Shown here: in pieces, positions 1 to 8,758 of the stretch | How the letters are laid out: every line of letters starts with the position of its first letter | How positions within the stretch are numbered: the stretch's first letter is position 1 | NCBI GenBank assembly: GCA_964036295.1 | Contig: OZ038468.1 | Span: forward strand, 9,305,683-9,369,682 | Length of the DNA stretch: 64,000 nt | Reading direction: 5' to 3' | From: Plumapathes pennacea | Taxonomy: Eukaryota; Cnidaria; Anthozoa; Antipatharia; Myriopathidae | Program-made: the position numbers and the translations under genes | The notes under the pieces: model-generated | What the model saw: only the letters and a program-made list of their open reading frames with translations | The model's database searches: none | What the model was told of the DNA's origin: nothing

Positions 1-1307
1 GTCCCTCGGGCTGATTGCTTTCACACATGCGACAATAGTACTCTCCACACACGTGCGGAGGTCGATTAGCACGCTGTACATACTCATGACCACACATCTC
101 ACACAAACGCCATTGATTGGCGCACTGACCATGATGTTTGTGATTTTCCAAACACTGCGGTCCGTAAAAATAGCGATGACAAATTCCGCACTGCTGTTCG
201 CGCCGTTCATTTGTTTGACGCTCTTGACAGCCTTTACTCTTGCAAGCCTCACACAGAAGAGCGCATCGATGATTCAACCGGTGGTTGTGTGGTTTGTTTT
301 GCAACTCGCAAAAATGTTTAGCCCCCATGTAGGCATTCATTCGAGGAATAAACACGTAATGACCATCATGTAATACTAGATTCAAGATTTTGTGCGTATG
401 CACATCCTCTTCGTGTCGTTCCTTAAAGAAAAGAGCGTGATTCATACTCGTGGCATACACGCGAATGATAAATTCTTTGGGGCGCAAGTACCGAGCAAAT
501 TTCTAAAGTTCCGCTTGTCCTGATCGCTGATACACCTCCACGTCACAAGCCAAACACAATTCGGCCGCTTTCCGTTTCCACAACTCGGGATTGTTGCGCA
601 GTCGTCCCATCCCCTGATGCACTTGTCTCCCTTCTTCGTGATAGAGCATACCATACACCAAACATCGGGCCAAACACATCTGATCGTCTGCATCAAGGGG
701 GGGACACACAACACTTTTGTCACGTTTCAGATTGTTCATAATGTTCACACCGCGCAGCCGTTTACCACCGCTCCCCACAGGCTGTCACATAGCCGTCACG
801 TTGACAACAACTGTGTCGTCAATCTTGAAATCGTGATGCAATTGCATTACCCGTCCAAAATGTGTCATTGATTACCGTATCGGTCAAACGGTGAGCTGGC
901 ATAAACGAAACACGAATCGGAATTTGCAATTGCCGCGATTGAAACGTTATCAGAGCATAGTCATCATTCTCCAAATTTGCTTCTGCCATAGCGCAATGTA
1001 CAAGCGTAATCAATGCCTCGTTCAAATGTTCCATATTGGTGTGCAAATCACCCGCCTCGATGGCCGCTAATTGCTGGGCCCCGGGGTGAAATTGTAGGTC
1101 ATACTGTCGCACTCCAAATCAACGCAACTCGCGTTCCGTACGGCGTCGCAAATCCCAATCCAAGTGAGACGCTGCCTCTTCCTCCTCCTCTCTTCCACCC
1201 CCCACTTGCGCATCTAGCATATCCACATCTTCTAAAGGGTACATCTCGAGTGGTTCCTCCAGAAGAGCGCCTTCTCTTATGAGCTCCTCCAACCAATCGT
1301 CATCCAT
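1..1307 (-). pseudogene. Type B DNA polymerase (protein-primed, Polinton/adintovirus-like), N-terminal part, broken
   Basis: The gene reads leftward and runs off the window, so only about the first 430 codons are visible and the exonuclease and polymerase motifs are not seen. The start is set at the ATG at 1307, which opens an acidic N-terminus (MDDDWLEELIREG). Further on come a region with SVV followed by DDQMCLAR and then a cysteine-rich stretch at about 300-50 with repeated CxxC and HxC pairs (CGICHRYFYG, CEMCGHEYV, CGEYYCRMC). This arrangement of zinc-binding pairs before the exonuclease is what I know from DNA_pol_B_2 proteins of Polintons, adintoviruses and related elements; the family assignment is from pattern memory. 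It is broken: in-frame TGA at 1119-1121 and 785-787, a frame change near 820, and a TAG at 503-505 with a further frame change. The left 300 bases are open in one frame. It is therefore an old, inactive copy. Confidence 0.72.
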
Positions 1308-1345
1308 ATCCTATAAATAAAACGATCATATTATAATTTTCAATC
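1308..1345. promoter_or_regulatory. Short divergent promoter between polymerase and first rightward gene
   Basis: Only 38 bases separate the leftward polymerase start from the rightward small basic gene. The spacer is AT-rich and holds a TATAAATAAA box. Bidirectional promoters this short are typical of compact viral genomes. The assignment as a promoter is inference from position and composition. Confidence 0.35.
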
Positions 1346-1591
1346 ATGTCTGAGGACTGGAACTACGACAATACTCATGCGCGTGACGTGCGCAACGTGC
1401 GTAGAGTACGCTTTAATACACCAAACAATAACCGATGTCATCGTAATAGAGGTAGAAACACCCGCAACAAGTGGAAAAAAAGCTTTCCAGGAGTTATCCC
1501 AAATCAAACGACGCTTCAACTAGCTGAAACGACGGAAAATCCCCCGTATTTCTATCCACACATGCATTGTTCAAAAGACAGGAAGACATAA
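1346..1591 (+). CDS. Small basic virus-like protein, first of two copies beginning MSEDWNYDNTH
   Basis: This 81-codon frame starts MSEDWNYDNTH and is rich in Arg and Asn (NRCHRNRGRNTRNK), with a net positive charge that suggests nucleic acid binding. The same eleven residues open the next gene 282 bases downstream, so the two are tandem paralogues or a duplicated leader. I do not recognise the family. An adenovirus-like or Polinton-like core protein is possible from size and charge only. The neighbour to the left is the divergent polymerase. Confidence 0.5.
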   Translation: MSEDWNYDNTHARDVRNVRRVRFNTPNNNRCHRNRGRNTRNKWKKSFPGVIPNQTTLQLAETTENPPYFYPHMHCSKDRKT

Positions 1592-1627
1592 AAGGCGTTA
1601 AATTACAAAAACAACCATCAAACAATC

Positions 1628-1960
1628 ATGTCTGAAGATTGGAACTATGATAATACACATGGACGACGTAGCCGTAGCCGTAGCAGTAGCAGTAGTCTAC
1701 CACCTCTCATACCCTGGGATGACCCACTAATGGCCGCCTGCCGTGCCGAGGGAGAACGCCATCGCCTTGCAGTACTATGAACAAAGAGACAACAACCGAG
1801 ACCCTTTCAACACATATACGAGCGACAGATACAACAACGGCATCGACGCAGACACAAAGCCAGACAAGCTGCTCAAAGAGCCACTCGAAAAGCCCACAAA
1901 CGTGTTATAAGAAAAACGCTTAAAAAGCTCAAAAACACTCTTGCTGCTGGAGCGGCCTAA
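1628..1960 (+). pseudogene. RS-repeat basic core-like protein with one in-frame stop
   Basis: The gene starts MSEDWNYDNTH like its upstream neighbour, then has an Arg-Ser repeat (RRSRSRSSSSS). The frame stops at a TGA at 1778-1780, but stays open in the same frame to a TAA at 1958-1960. The downstream half is strongly basic, with runs such as QRHRRRHKARQAAQR and KTLKKLKNTL, and ends in a short Ala-rich tail. A basic protein with RS repeats of about 110 residues fits a DNA-packaging or core protein, but this is inference from composition. The TGA probably replaced CGA by CpG decay. Confidence in a real gene is moderate. Confidence 0.45.
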
Positions 1961-2007
1961 GCCTAGGACATAAAAGACATCCCCTAAAAGTAGAATCACT
2001 TTTCGCC

Positions 2008-2433
2008 ATGGACACTGCCAAGTACCGATTCAAACAAGCATTGCATGAATACCTTCACGACCGTGATCTCCAAAAACTTTTCAACCGAACCTGTACAAGC
2101 GGGTTGGCCATTCTTTTCCAATACTGTCGAGGAATTCTCAAAAACATTCATCACAGTTTAATCAGCATTCTGGCTCGCCGCATGAAAAAGTATTTGGGCA
2201 TTACCATACCCCTTCCTGGTTGCCATATCGTGGAAGAAAAAAACCATCAAGAGCGTGAAAACATGATCATTCAAAACATTTTAGATGTGGCCGACCGCTC
2301 TCCCAGCGAGTTGGATAGTGACCAGATCGATGGCCCCCTCCCACCCCCCCTGGAAACCTTGTTTGATGTCACCACCATCACCACCCAGGAATACATGACA
2401 CTTCCACTTGAATCACTTGTAAAACATGTTTAA
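2008..2433 (+). CDS. Hypothetical virus-like protein, 141 aa
   Basis: The frame is intact from MDTAKYRFKQALHEYL to a TAA that is directly followed by an AATAAA (TTTAATAAAAAACG), the same tight stop and polyadenylation signal arrangement as in neighbouring genes. The N-terminal half is predicted mainly helical with an amphipathic stretch (LFNRTCTSGLAILFQYCRGILKNIHHSLISIL) that could touch a membrane; the C-terminal half is acidic and proline-rich (GPLPPPLE). I do not recognise the family. The initiator follows a good context (CGCCATGG). It lies between the basic core-like gene and a leftward cysteine-rich gene. Confidence 0.5.
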   Translation: MDTAKYRFKQALHEYLHDRDLQKLFNRTCTSGLAILFQYCRGILKNIHHSLISILARRMKKYLGITIPLPGCHIVEEKNHQERENMIIQNILDVADRSPSELDSDQIDGPLPPPLETLFDVTTITTQEYMTLPLESLVKHV

Positions 2434-2495
2434 TAAAAAACGTTTTTCAAAAACAGCTTTCTTTAGTCACTATAGATCAAACGAAACGACTGTTT
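2434..2495. terminator. Convergent polyadenylation region
   Basis: The rightward gene ending at 2433 is followed at once by AATAAA and the leftward gene ends at 2496, so both transcripts would end inside this 60-bp AT-rich spacer. Confidence 0.4.
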
Positions 2496-2900
2496 TTACA
2501 TCCGTCGCGGTTTCTTGGCAGACAACTTTTCTTCTCCTTTCTTTTCTTCCTTTACATCACCACGAGGCATCAAAAAATTGACACTCGCTTTTACAAAGCC
2601 GCCATGCACTTTCATACACACTTCTGGAAAATATTTACAGCATCCCAGATGGCGCGGAAGCAACAGAGGACTAATATCTGTATCATGGCGGCACTCAAAC
2701 AGAGTGCCATCATCATACAGACTACACGCGCGACAACATCGCATATCATGCACATCCAGAGCACGCACTGCTGCCCAGGTCAAAAAGCACTTCTCGTCAT
2801 AACCCATGGCTGCCCAGTCACTGCGACACTGACTCATCATCCACCAGCACCGGTCCCATCGCCCCTTTTCCACTACCAACCCTTTCTTGACCTCGCACAT
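2496..2900 (-). CDS. Cysteine-rich hypothetical virus-like protein, probably 3-prime part of a longer gene
   Basis: This 134-codon leftward frame contains about ten cysteines (for example CWWMMSQC, MRCCRACS, LGCCKYF) and ends in a basic tail (EEKLSAKKPRRM). A neighbouring frame just upstream (about 2,993-2,840) also reads as protein-like sequence (GRWKANDLPQIVMWDSS), so the real gene may start farther right, in the frame at 3184, and be joined by a 38-base intron (2,994-3,031) and one frame change. I do not recognise the product. It converges with the gene ending at 2433. The cysteines could bind zinc, but spacing is irregular. Confidence 0.4.
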   Translation of the reverse strand: MCEVKKGLVVEKGRWDRCWWMMSQCRSDWAAMGYDEKCFLTWAAVRALDVHDMRCCRACSLYDDGTLFECRHDTDISPLLLPRHLGCCKYFPEVCMKVHGGFVKASVNFLMPRGDVKEEKKGEEKLSAKKPRRM

Positions 2901-2941
2901 AAGGAGCTTTAGAGCTATCCCACATCACTATTTGAGGGAGA

Positions 2942-3184
2942 TCATTGGCTTTCCATCGACCATCCTGAATAAGACGAGAAAACCAAACCATTACTATTTA
3001 ATAAATTACATATAATAAATAAAATATTTACCTCAAACACAGTTTCGGACGGCCCTGCCTCCACGGCATCTGGAACGGTATCTTGGGCGGGCTGACTTTG
3101 AACATCCCCTTGTCCGGTCCCTCCTCTGCCTTGTTCGCGTCCTTGGAATGCCCATAAATTAAATAAACTTACCATCGTTGTCAT
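2942..3184 (-). CDS. Hypothetical Gly/Gln-rich leftward gene start with possible tiny intron
   Basis: The frame starts MTTMVSLFNLWAFQGR and is low-complexity (GRGGTGQGDVQSQ). After the codons for SETVFE the minus strand reads GAG/GTAAAT, then an AT-only stretch, then AATAG/T, which looks like a 38-base intron at 2,994-3,031. Past that point protein-like sequence continues in another frame toward 2,840. An intron this short is unusual for animals, so either the element has compact introns or the signal is chance. The start overlaps the divergent rightward gene start by a few bases. Confidence 0.3.
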   Translation of the reverse strand: MTTMVSLFNLWAFQGREQGRGGTGQGDVQSQPAQDTVPDAVEAGPSETVFEVNILFIICNLLNSNGLVFSSYSGWSMESQ

Positions 3185-3189
3185 TAATC

Positions 3190-3552
3190 ATGGACTACAA
3201 CGCACTGGCCAACTTCGCTAATAATATACACACAACTGCCAACATGGAACAAGCTGCCACCAACTTAATCCAAGGACTTCAATCAGATGATCAACCCTCA
3301 ATTGAGCACACACCGATCAGAGGACTTGACCCCCCTGTACCCCGCCAAAAAACACCATCACCGCCAAAAAAAAGAAAAGAAAACAACACAATGACGAATG
3401 GAGTCGTGTCTTTAGCAAAAAAGGCAAACATAAAGCCCGCTACACAGCCATTCGCCCCGACAATGGAGTGATATCTTTGATCGCTTATACCGTAACAGCC
3501 AAAAACGGCGCAAAGATCGCAGAAGACGCCGGCGAAAATATCAGAAAAAGAA
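3190..3552 (+). CDS. Lys-rich protein with nuclear localisation signal; overlapping frames
   Basis: From the ATG at 3190 (MDYNALANFANNIHTT) the frame runs to 3471 and holds a classical nuclear signal PPKKRK. A second frame overlaps it from about 3,350: it is basic (KKKKRKQHND) and then reads ARYTAIRPDNGVISLIAYT and ends at 3552 with RKRK. A third frame across 3,470-3,560 is extremely basic (QKRRKDRRRRRRKYQKKK). Which of these is the true product cannot be decided by eye; a frameshift in one Lys/Arg-rich DNA-binding protein, or true overlapping genes as in small viruses, are both possible. I do not recognise the family. Confidence 0.4.
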
Positions 3553-3800
3553 AACACTTGATTACTTGATTTCTTCTTCTTCCATCAGCCATGATCTCAA
3601 AACTTGTGCTGGCCTCTCCAAAAACCACTCTTTTTATAACAATAATATACTTACGTCAGACTCGCGTGCACAACACACCCCACCTGGGTTGTCTAAAAGT
3701 ACATGTTTGTCTAAAAATACAGTCTAAAAATAAAACTTCTTGTGACATGCCCACATGGTATTATTTATTCCATAAACGTGCTCTAATTATTTTTCACAAC

Positions 3801-3938
3801 ATGGATGAAGTGCTAAACAAGATTCAAACGCGATTAGAAGAGCGAGAACAACTTCAAACTCAATTAAGATTGAAAGTACAAACATTCTCAACTCTCATCG
3901 ATTCACTCTCGAAAGAAATTCTACGGCAAAAACTTTGA
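3801..3938 (+). CDS. Short coiled-coil protein, 45 aa
   Basis: The ATG at 3801 (CACAACATGG context) opens a 45-codon frame, MDEVLNKIQTRLEEREQLQ, with heptad spacing of Leu and Ile and no helix breakers, so it is very likely a coiled coil. The stop overlaps the alternative upstream start of the next gene by a few bases, as in polycistronic viral transcripts. Function is unknown. Confidence 0.4.
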   Translation: MDEVLNKIQTRLEEREQLQTQLRLKVQTFSTLIDSLSKEILRQKL

Positions 3939-3970
3939 CTTCAAATCAGACAAAGACGGAGGAAACAGCG

Positions 3971-4360
3971 ATGTCCCAAAAAATGTCGAGGATGAGCAAA
4001 CCGCTCAAACCGTTGAAATGCCGCCGACACTCAGACAAGAATGAACCGCCCGCCAAAAAACACAAACAAGCTGGTTGGGGAAAAGATCAGGTCGATGATT
4101 TCGACTGGGAAAAACACATTGATCAGTCCATCCTACTCTATCACCGTCAGCAAAAAACGCTCACCGACGATGAAGTCAATGCCTACTGTGACCGCTACCA
4201 AGAAGAGATCGACTGGGTCTATTGGGGAAAAATAACACCTCTCAGCTGCTACAACGACAACAGCCATGAAAAGATGAAAGCAGAAATCCAGGAATTAAAA
4301 GAAAGTGATGAAGGTATGAAATGGAGAAGCAACTATTGGAACTGGATATCAGCATGCTGA
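3971..4360 (+). CDS. Hypothetical virus-like protein, basic N-terminus
   Basis: The first ATG in the frame is at 3971 (MSQKMSRMSKPLKPLK). The N-terminal 35 residues are basic with a bipartite-like signal (KCRRHSDKNEPPAKKHK); the rest is acidic and aromatic (DDFDWEKHIDQS, EEIDWVYWGK). It ends within the start of the next frame, overlapping by 40 bases, and the two could be one gene with a frame change near 4,320. The family is not recognised. Confidence 0.45.
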   Translation: MSQKMSRMSKPLKPLKCRRHSDKNEPPAKKHKQAGWGKDQVDDFDWEKHIDQSILLYHRQQKTLTDDEVNAYCDRYQEEIDWVYWGKITPLSCYNDNSHEKMKAEIQELKESDEGMKWRSNYWNWISAC

Positions 4361-4644
4361 AACAAGAGATCACAGAGGACATGAAGGAGCTGTTCTATCC
4401 AACTCCAGAAAGCCACCCCGATTGGAATGATGAAGTCGAGCGTTTTGGCCAATTGATGGAATGGGTCGAAGAGTCAAAAGCAACCACGCGCGAAGACTTT
4501 GTGTGGTGGATGTTTGGCCTGCCCAAAGACAGACCAAAGCTGGAAAAAGAAATCGTGGACAACCACTACATGAAGCCCTGGTTTGAAGACAAACTACAAG
4601 TTATCCTGGATTATATTGTATTTGAAAAGAACAAAGACATGTAA
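4321..4644 (+). CDS. Hypothetical virus-like protein, acidic helical
   Basis: The 107-codon frame starts MEKQLLELDISML and is rich in Glu, Trp and Lys (FGQLMEWVEESK, FVWWMFGLPKDR). It overlaps the previous gene by 40 bases in another frame; because both are similar in composition and helix content, a single original gene of about 230 codons with one indel is as likely as two overlapping genes. The stop is followed by ATGAATAAACAC, a probable polyadenylation signal. Function is unknown. Confidence 0.45.
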   Translation: MEKQLLELDISMLKQEITEDMKELFYPTPESHPDWNDEVERFGQLMEWVEESKATTREDFVWWMFGLPKDRPKLEKEIVDNHYMKPWFEDKLQVILDYIVFEKNKDM

Positions 4645-4725
4645 ACAAAACATGAATAAACACAGTTTTTCAAAATCAACTTATGTTTACCATTTTTTGT
4701 CCTTAATCAACTAAACTTAATTTAT

Positions 4726-5846
4726 CCCCGAACGAAGTGAGGGAAATAATCACGACTCTAATGCATTAATTTGAAGACTCCAAGCCTGTCGCCATCTCGA
4801 AATCTAATGTTCGTGTGTGGGTGTGATACTTATTCAGAAAGGACAAGCAACAAAGGTTAGTCAGTGGAAATCGAACAATCGCCGTGACAAATATATTCTA
4901 CCCGTATCTTGTAACTCGATCACTGCAAGAATGTATTAGAATCTGTATGTTGATCATTTTCCCTCGAAGTATTGTTTTAATACGCTTCTGTCGCCAGTTT
5001 CGGCTACCGTATTCGCTCAGAGCAATCGGAACTTGGAGTCTTGAATGATTTAGTCAGATGTCTTATTTTTCTGTCAAAACAAAAACTGTAAAGCCTGGTC
5101 CTCACTAGCGCACAAGCATAAGCATAAGCGTAAGAATAAGAGAGCGAAGGAATGGATGTGTTTGATCCTTATGCTTATGTCGCCACTGTCGCTCTCTTAT
5201 TCTTATCCTTATGCTTATGTTTATGCGCTAGTGAGGACCAGGCTTAACAAATGCTGTTATCTGACATGCGGTGATTGCAGAAGAATCGTTCACAAGCCCT
5301 TAGAAGTATCATTAGGTCTGAAGCCCGTGTATAATTTGAAGTAAACCCTTCAAGTTTTGCTTTGATTCTGGGAGAAATCATGCTGTTTGAGCGGGTTCAC
5401 ATACAAAACAATTTGAGCTCGTTAAATATGCATGCCTGAGTCTGGAGCATGCAGTCCAGAGTAAAAACAAATCGCCCAGGAAACCTATTTAATTGTACCG
5501 CCTATGAATTCAAAATAGGAAAATCAGCGTTCCTTTTTTCCCGTACTACGACGGCCGACCAAAATTTGGGTATTAAATTTTGAGAACGTGCTTGGCAGAC
5601 TGTATGAATTAATTTGACGTGCTGACCGTGGGAAATACGTACTTCGTCACGCAATCGACTCTTTTTTCAATGCAAAAGTATAACACACACCATTCTTTTT
5701 CTCCTTCCTTTGCGTGTAGTACTTGACTTCGAACAAAAGATTGAGTCAACATTTCGGTAAAACAAAGGCTACTCTTGTTGGGAGTACCAAAGTAAAAGTC
5801 CCATCAATGGCAGAGTGAGGGGTATCTGCGATTATCGTATTTCTAG
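4726..5846 (+). mobile_element. Non-autonomous Helentron/Helitron-like element N1
   Basis: The element begins CCCCGAACGAAGTGAGGG and ends GCGATTATCGTATTTCTAG. The same two ends bound the insertion N2 in unit A (12,281-14,047), where the uninterrupted paralogue in unit B gives the empty site, proving the borders. Here it sits between T and T (AATTTAT / TAACAC) with no target duplication, as reported for Helentron-type elements. It has no coding capacity. The first about 100 bp match N2 closely (CGCCATCTCGAAATCTAATG in both). It carries a MITE at 5,092-5,244 and cuts the 3-prime end of the leftward gene at 5,847-6,288. Confidence 0.75.
5092..5244. mobile_element. Fold-back MITE with TAA duplication (Harbinger type)
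   Basis: The two arms are near-perfect inverted repeats: AGCCTGGTCCTCACTAGCGC at the left and GCGCTAGTGAGGACCAGGCT at the right, continuing inward through repeats of CATAAG and AGAATAAGAGAGCG. The flanks are TAA on both sides (5,089-5,091 and 5,245-5,247), a 3-bp duplication typical of PIF/Harbinger elements. There is no coding sequence. Similar fold-back repeats are, from memory, common in coral and anemone genomes. Confidence 0.75.
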
Positions 5847-6288
5847 TAACACACTTCTTTAAACAAGCTTCTTGCTCCTCCGTCCAGTCGTTCTCATCCC
5901 GGTACTTGTTCATCAATTCAAGGTCGCGATCGCTGTACCGTACAGCCCACATGGCACTTACTTCATTCCAGATATATCGTTGCTTGTCGCGATCTTTTCC
6001 CATCACCCACGATTTTCTAATAGCTGCTTCTTCTCTCCACTTTTTTCGCTTGTCATGGATAATGTCATGCAAATCCTCCAAATCATTATTGTCCGTTAAC
6101 TTTTCGTATTTTCGTTTCCCCACGAATTTCCAGCTTGTTTTTCCAACGACCGTATCTCTTCTTAACATTCTCTTTTTCTTTCTCTTCTTCACTATTTTCT
6201 CCCTCTCCTCTGTCTCCTCTCCCTTCTCCTCCTTTTTAACTTTCTTCGGAACCGGCTCGCTCACATCCATCTCAAAAGACGATAACAA
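5746..6288 (-). pseudogene. Basic virus-like protein whose 3-prime end is cut by N1
   Basis: The leftward frame starts MLSSFEMDVSEPVPKKVKKE and has a long Lys/Glu/Arg segment (residues 15-45) followed by a charged helical region with Trp (KKWREEAAIRKSWVMGKD, YRDENDWTEEQEACLKK). The authentic sequence ends at 5847, where the CTAG end of N1 begins; the last about 34 codons of the open frame are transposon sequence. Without N1 the frame would close within a few codons, so little protein was lost. No function recognised; weak resemblance of its DxxDW segment to the gene at 3,971-4,360 may mean a diverged paralogue. Confidence 0.5.
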
Positions 6289-6472
6289 ACAACTGATTCA
6301 AATTTTATTTTCTGATTTATATTTATTCTCTATTTCAAAAAATCATGTGCTGTAATGTCAGCAGACCACTAATTTTTCCCGCCAGAATTGAACCAACCTC
6401 TCCGAAGAGAGTACCAGAAGAGAAATTTTGTGTGGTCCATGTGTGCACATGTTGTTTTGTTTTATTTACAAT
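6289..6472. other. AT-rich spacer
   Basis: Upstream region of the leftward gene at 6288. It is AT-rich with no frame or repeat that I can support. Confidence 0.3.
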
Positions 6473-6567
6473 CAGCGATAAAAACACTCAACGGTAAAAA
6501 ACACTCGGCGATAAAAAACACTCAACGGTAAAAAACACTCAGCGATAAAAACACTCAACAGTAAAAA
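6473..6567. repeat. Tandem repeat, unit about 33 bp
   Basis: The sequence alternates GCGATAAAAACACTC and ACGGTAAAAAACACTC about three times, giving a unit of roughly 33 bp (or six half units of about 17 bp). It could be a virus-like repeat or a transcription-control region; function unknown. Confidence 0.75.
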
Positions 6568-6571
6568 CAAT

Positions 6572-7346
6572 TTAACAAAAGCCGTGGTTATGTTCGAAAT
6601 CTGACCGGCAGAAACAGTGAACTGCGCCATGTTCATATGTGGATCTGTCAAATGCACACTGCGGCTGATGGTGGCTGCTCGTTACTGCATTAAATGCATA
6701 GGATTGGCTGTCTTTTTTCAGCTTGAATGGGTTCAATTCCATCGCACCAGGCTTGAACGGGATCAGTAACTGGCTCAGTGCTGTAAAAGAAAAATGTCTG
6801 AATGAGAAATACAAAACAAAAAACATCAAAATCATTTTAATTCAATCTACTTACGTATAGCTGTCAAAGCTAAACTCGGACCCGGCTGCTTCGCTCAACA
6901 TTGGATCCCTGCTGCTTTCCTGCAGCATAGCATCGTCGACAGACGGCTAATTCGGCGCTGGTATCTGGCGACAACAGCGGACTGATCTCAGTAACATCTG
7001 AAACTGATTCTGCAGGGCTGCTATTGATCGTGATAGCCGATCGGCTGATGGCATCGTCGATCGCCCTGTCAAGCGAGACTGCCATGGCCGGCCTTTGCGG
7101 GCACTCATCCATGTAGTGCTGGCCGACCCATGCTGGACAATCAGGATCTTCACATGGTTTAGGTGGATTAATAGCCTTCAGTACGCGTACCAGGCTGTTA
7201 TACACCTTTTTGCTGTCAGGTAGGACGTATGGTCCTAACTCATAGACCATTTCTAATGCCATGGCTTCCCAAGTCATTTCTCTATAATTTTCCGCCATTA
7301 TTTCAACAATTCCTTCTTTGAGCGAATTGATCAGTTCGTAAACCAA
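6572..7346 (-). CDS. Hypothetical leftward gene with probable intron
   Basis: The main frame (7,346-6,870) starts MVYELINSLKEG and has a helical N-terminal half, a cysteine-bearing middle (PKPCEDPDCPAWVGQHYMDEC), a Ser/Thr-rich segment and a CRRC pair near its end. Just past its TAG the minus strand shows a good donor (TATAC/GTAAGT at 6,854) and, 74 bases on, a good acceptor (TTCTTTTACAG at 6,781). The downstream exon can be read in a Cys/His-containing frame to 6,572 (AVHCFCRSDFEHNHGFC). The stop before the donor means that either splicing uses another frame or the gene is damaged. The Cx4C and Cx2C pairs suggest zinc binding; family not recognised. Confidence 0.4.
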
Positions 7347-7766
7347 GTCAAAAAGGTGTCAAATTTCATGCGCGAGTGCTTTTATACTAGCTGTCAAAAA
7401 ATCCAGTTTCAAACCTGTTTTAACTCCCCCACCACTCACAACCAAGAATAATTTCGCGCCTAAATTACCATGTGCTCACTTTCATTGACAGATAAACTGC
7501 TAATCCAATCAAAACGATACACATTCCCCACCACGTGGAGGCCATCTCAAACTGGTCTGCAAGTAGTTTTCCACTAGAAACCCATTATAGTGTCAAAAGA
7601 TCTTTCTAGAACTTTCTATTTCTAGAACTTTCTAGAACAACAACCCCACGTGGGATTCTTTACTAACAAGCTCATTAGTGGCGTCAACATGTTATTTTCA
7701 AACACCCCACATGGGATATTTGCACGCAAAAAACCTTCATAAACGGCTTTCTTAATTTAAGTCATT
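7347..7766. other. Divergent intergenic region with imperfect repeats
   Basis: This 420-bp spacer lies between a leftward and a rightward gene and must hold both promoters. It contains two close copies of CCACGTGGRR (7,532 and 7,643 areas) plus CACATGGGA, and a short direct repeat TTTCTAGAACTTTCTA at about 7,600-7,635. CACGTG is an E-box core. I see no gene in it. Confidence 0.35.
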
Positions 7767-7886
7767 ATGGATCAGATTATGTTCTGCGAATTACTGATCT
7801 TTGGAATAATCTTCCTATTTGTCTGCTTAGTTGAAAAGAAATACTTCATTGCCCTGGCAATCGTATTCATATCACACTTGGCTTGA
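7767..7886 (+). CDS. Small single-span membrane protein, 39 aa
   Basis: A 39-codon frame, MDQIMFCELLIFGIIFLFVC and onward, is almost entirely hydrophobic with one KK break, and ends TGA at 7,884-7,886. It would form one or two transmembrane helices. It lies just ahead of the zinc-motif gene, preceded by an AT-rich leader. Small membrane proteins of this kind are frequent in animal DNA viruses; no specific function can be given. Confidence 0.4.
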   Translation: MDQIMFCELLIFGIIFLFVCLVEKKYFIALAIVFISHLA

Positions 7887-7951
7887 AAGCACTTTTATTT
7901 TTATAATAGCTTATCCAACTATATACTATCACCATCACTGGCTACTACAAC

Positions 7952-8758
7952 ATGATCGGAATTGCCGCTAAACTAAACGATGTTGAATGGACCGACTACA
8001 TCGTCTCACGGACCCCGGTAATTATCCCACGGATGATGGTTCACCAACTCGAACTAGAAGAACACAAACCATTCTACATCATACTAGAAGACAGCGAACA
8101 AGCCCGCTTCCATGTACTAATAGCAAGCCCCTCGAAACCCGAATGCTTCCTGACCTGGCTAAACGACAAATGTCGAGATGCTCGCAAAACACTGCCTAAC
8201 AGCCAGTGGATCCGCTGCATCTACGCCATGTTATGCTACCTGGAACGCTGCAAATTCAACATGATCGCCACCAACTATTCAACCGCTCAAGAGTACTACG
8301 AAAAAATCCAGCACCCCTCCTACACTGACGCCTTCACCACCAACTCAGAAACTGCTACCGGTGTGGTCAAACAGATTGAAGGCATCGTCACCGATGTCCA
8401 GAACGGAAAATATGCAACAACCCGCCCCCCCGATGGATGCACCATCACTCCTATTCCAACTCACATTGTCTATCCTGTTGGACACAGTTATTGTCTCCTA
8501 TGCGGTCGTTACCAAAATCTTGTTCACCAAACACGTCCTTTTTGCCCCAGCTGTGAACACTGTCGTTTTACCGGTTTAAACGGCTTTTCCTGTACAAACA
8601 ACTACTCTTGTAAAGGACAACAAATAAAAACTTTTATTTCTTCACTCTGTCTCGGGTGGTGCGATGTGGCGCCCTGTGTTATCATGCTGCCTCTAACCCT
8701 TCAACCCTTCTCAACTTTCCACAGTTCGAATCCCCGGTCCGACAATGACCAAAAATAA
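7952..8758 (+). CDS. Hypothetical protein with Cys-rich C-terminal zinc-like region
   Basis: The 268-codon frame starts MIGIAAKLNDVEWTDY. Residues 1-150 look globular (KPFYIILEDSEQARFHV, WIRCIYAMLCYLERC); residues about 180-225 carry CLLCG, FCPSCEHC and two further cysteines (FSCTNNYSC), a likely zinc-binding module. An AATAAA lies at about 8,622, inside the frame and shortly after the last cysteine. Elsewhere in this block stops directly precede AATAAA, so the natural stop may have been lost and the last 45 codons may be read-through. Family unknown. Confidence 0.5.
   Translation: MIGIAAKLNDVEWTDYIVSRTPVIIPRMMVHQLELEEHKPFYIILEDSEQARFHVLIASPSKPECFLTWLNDKCRDARKTLPNSQWIRCIYAMLCYLERCKFNMIATNYSTAQEYYEKIQHPSYTDAFTTNSETATGVVKQIEGIVTDVQNGKYATTRPPDGCTITPIPTHIVYPVGHSYCLLCGRYQNLVHQTRPFCPSCEHCRFTGLNGFSCTNNYSCKGQQIKTFISSLCLGWCDVAPCVIMLPLTLQPFSTFHSSNPRSDNDQK

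Noticed and set aside
53..373. 106-codon rightward frame
   Set aside because: It is the shadow of the cysteine-rich part of the polymerase on the minus strand.
1119..1780. Use of TGA as a sense codon in the virus-like block
   Set aside because: Other genes in the block end normally at TGA (for example 7,884), frame changes are also present, and the TGA sites fit CGA decay.
4321..4360. Programmed ribosomal frameshift between the two overlapping genes
   Set aside because: No classical slippery heptamer or pseudoknot is evident; an indel in an old copy or two genes explains it as well.
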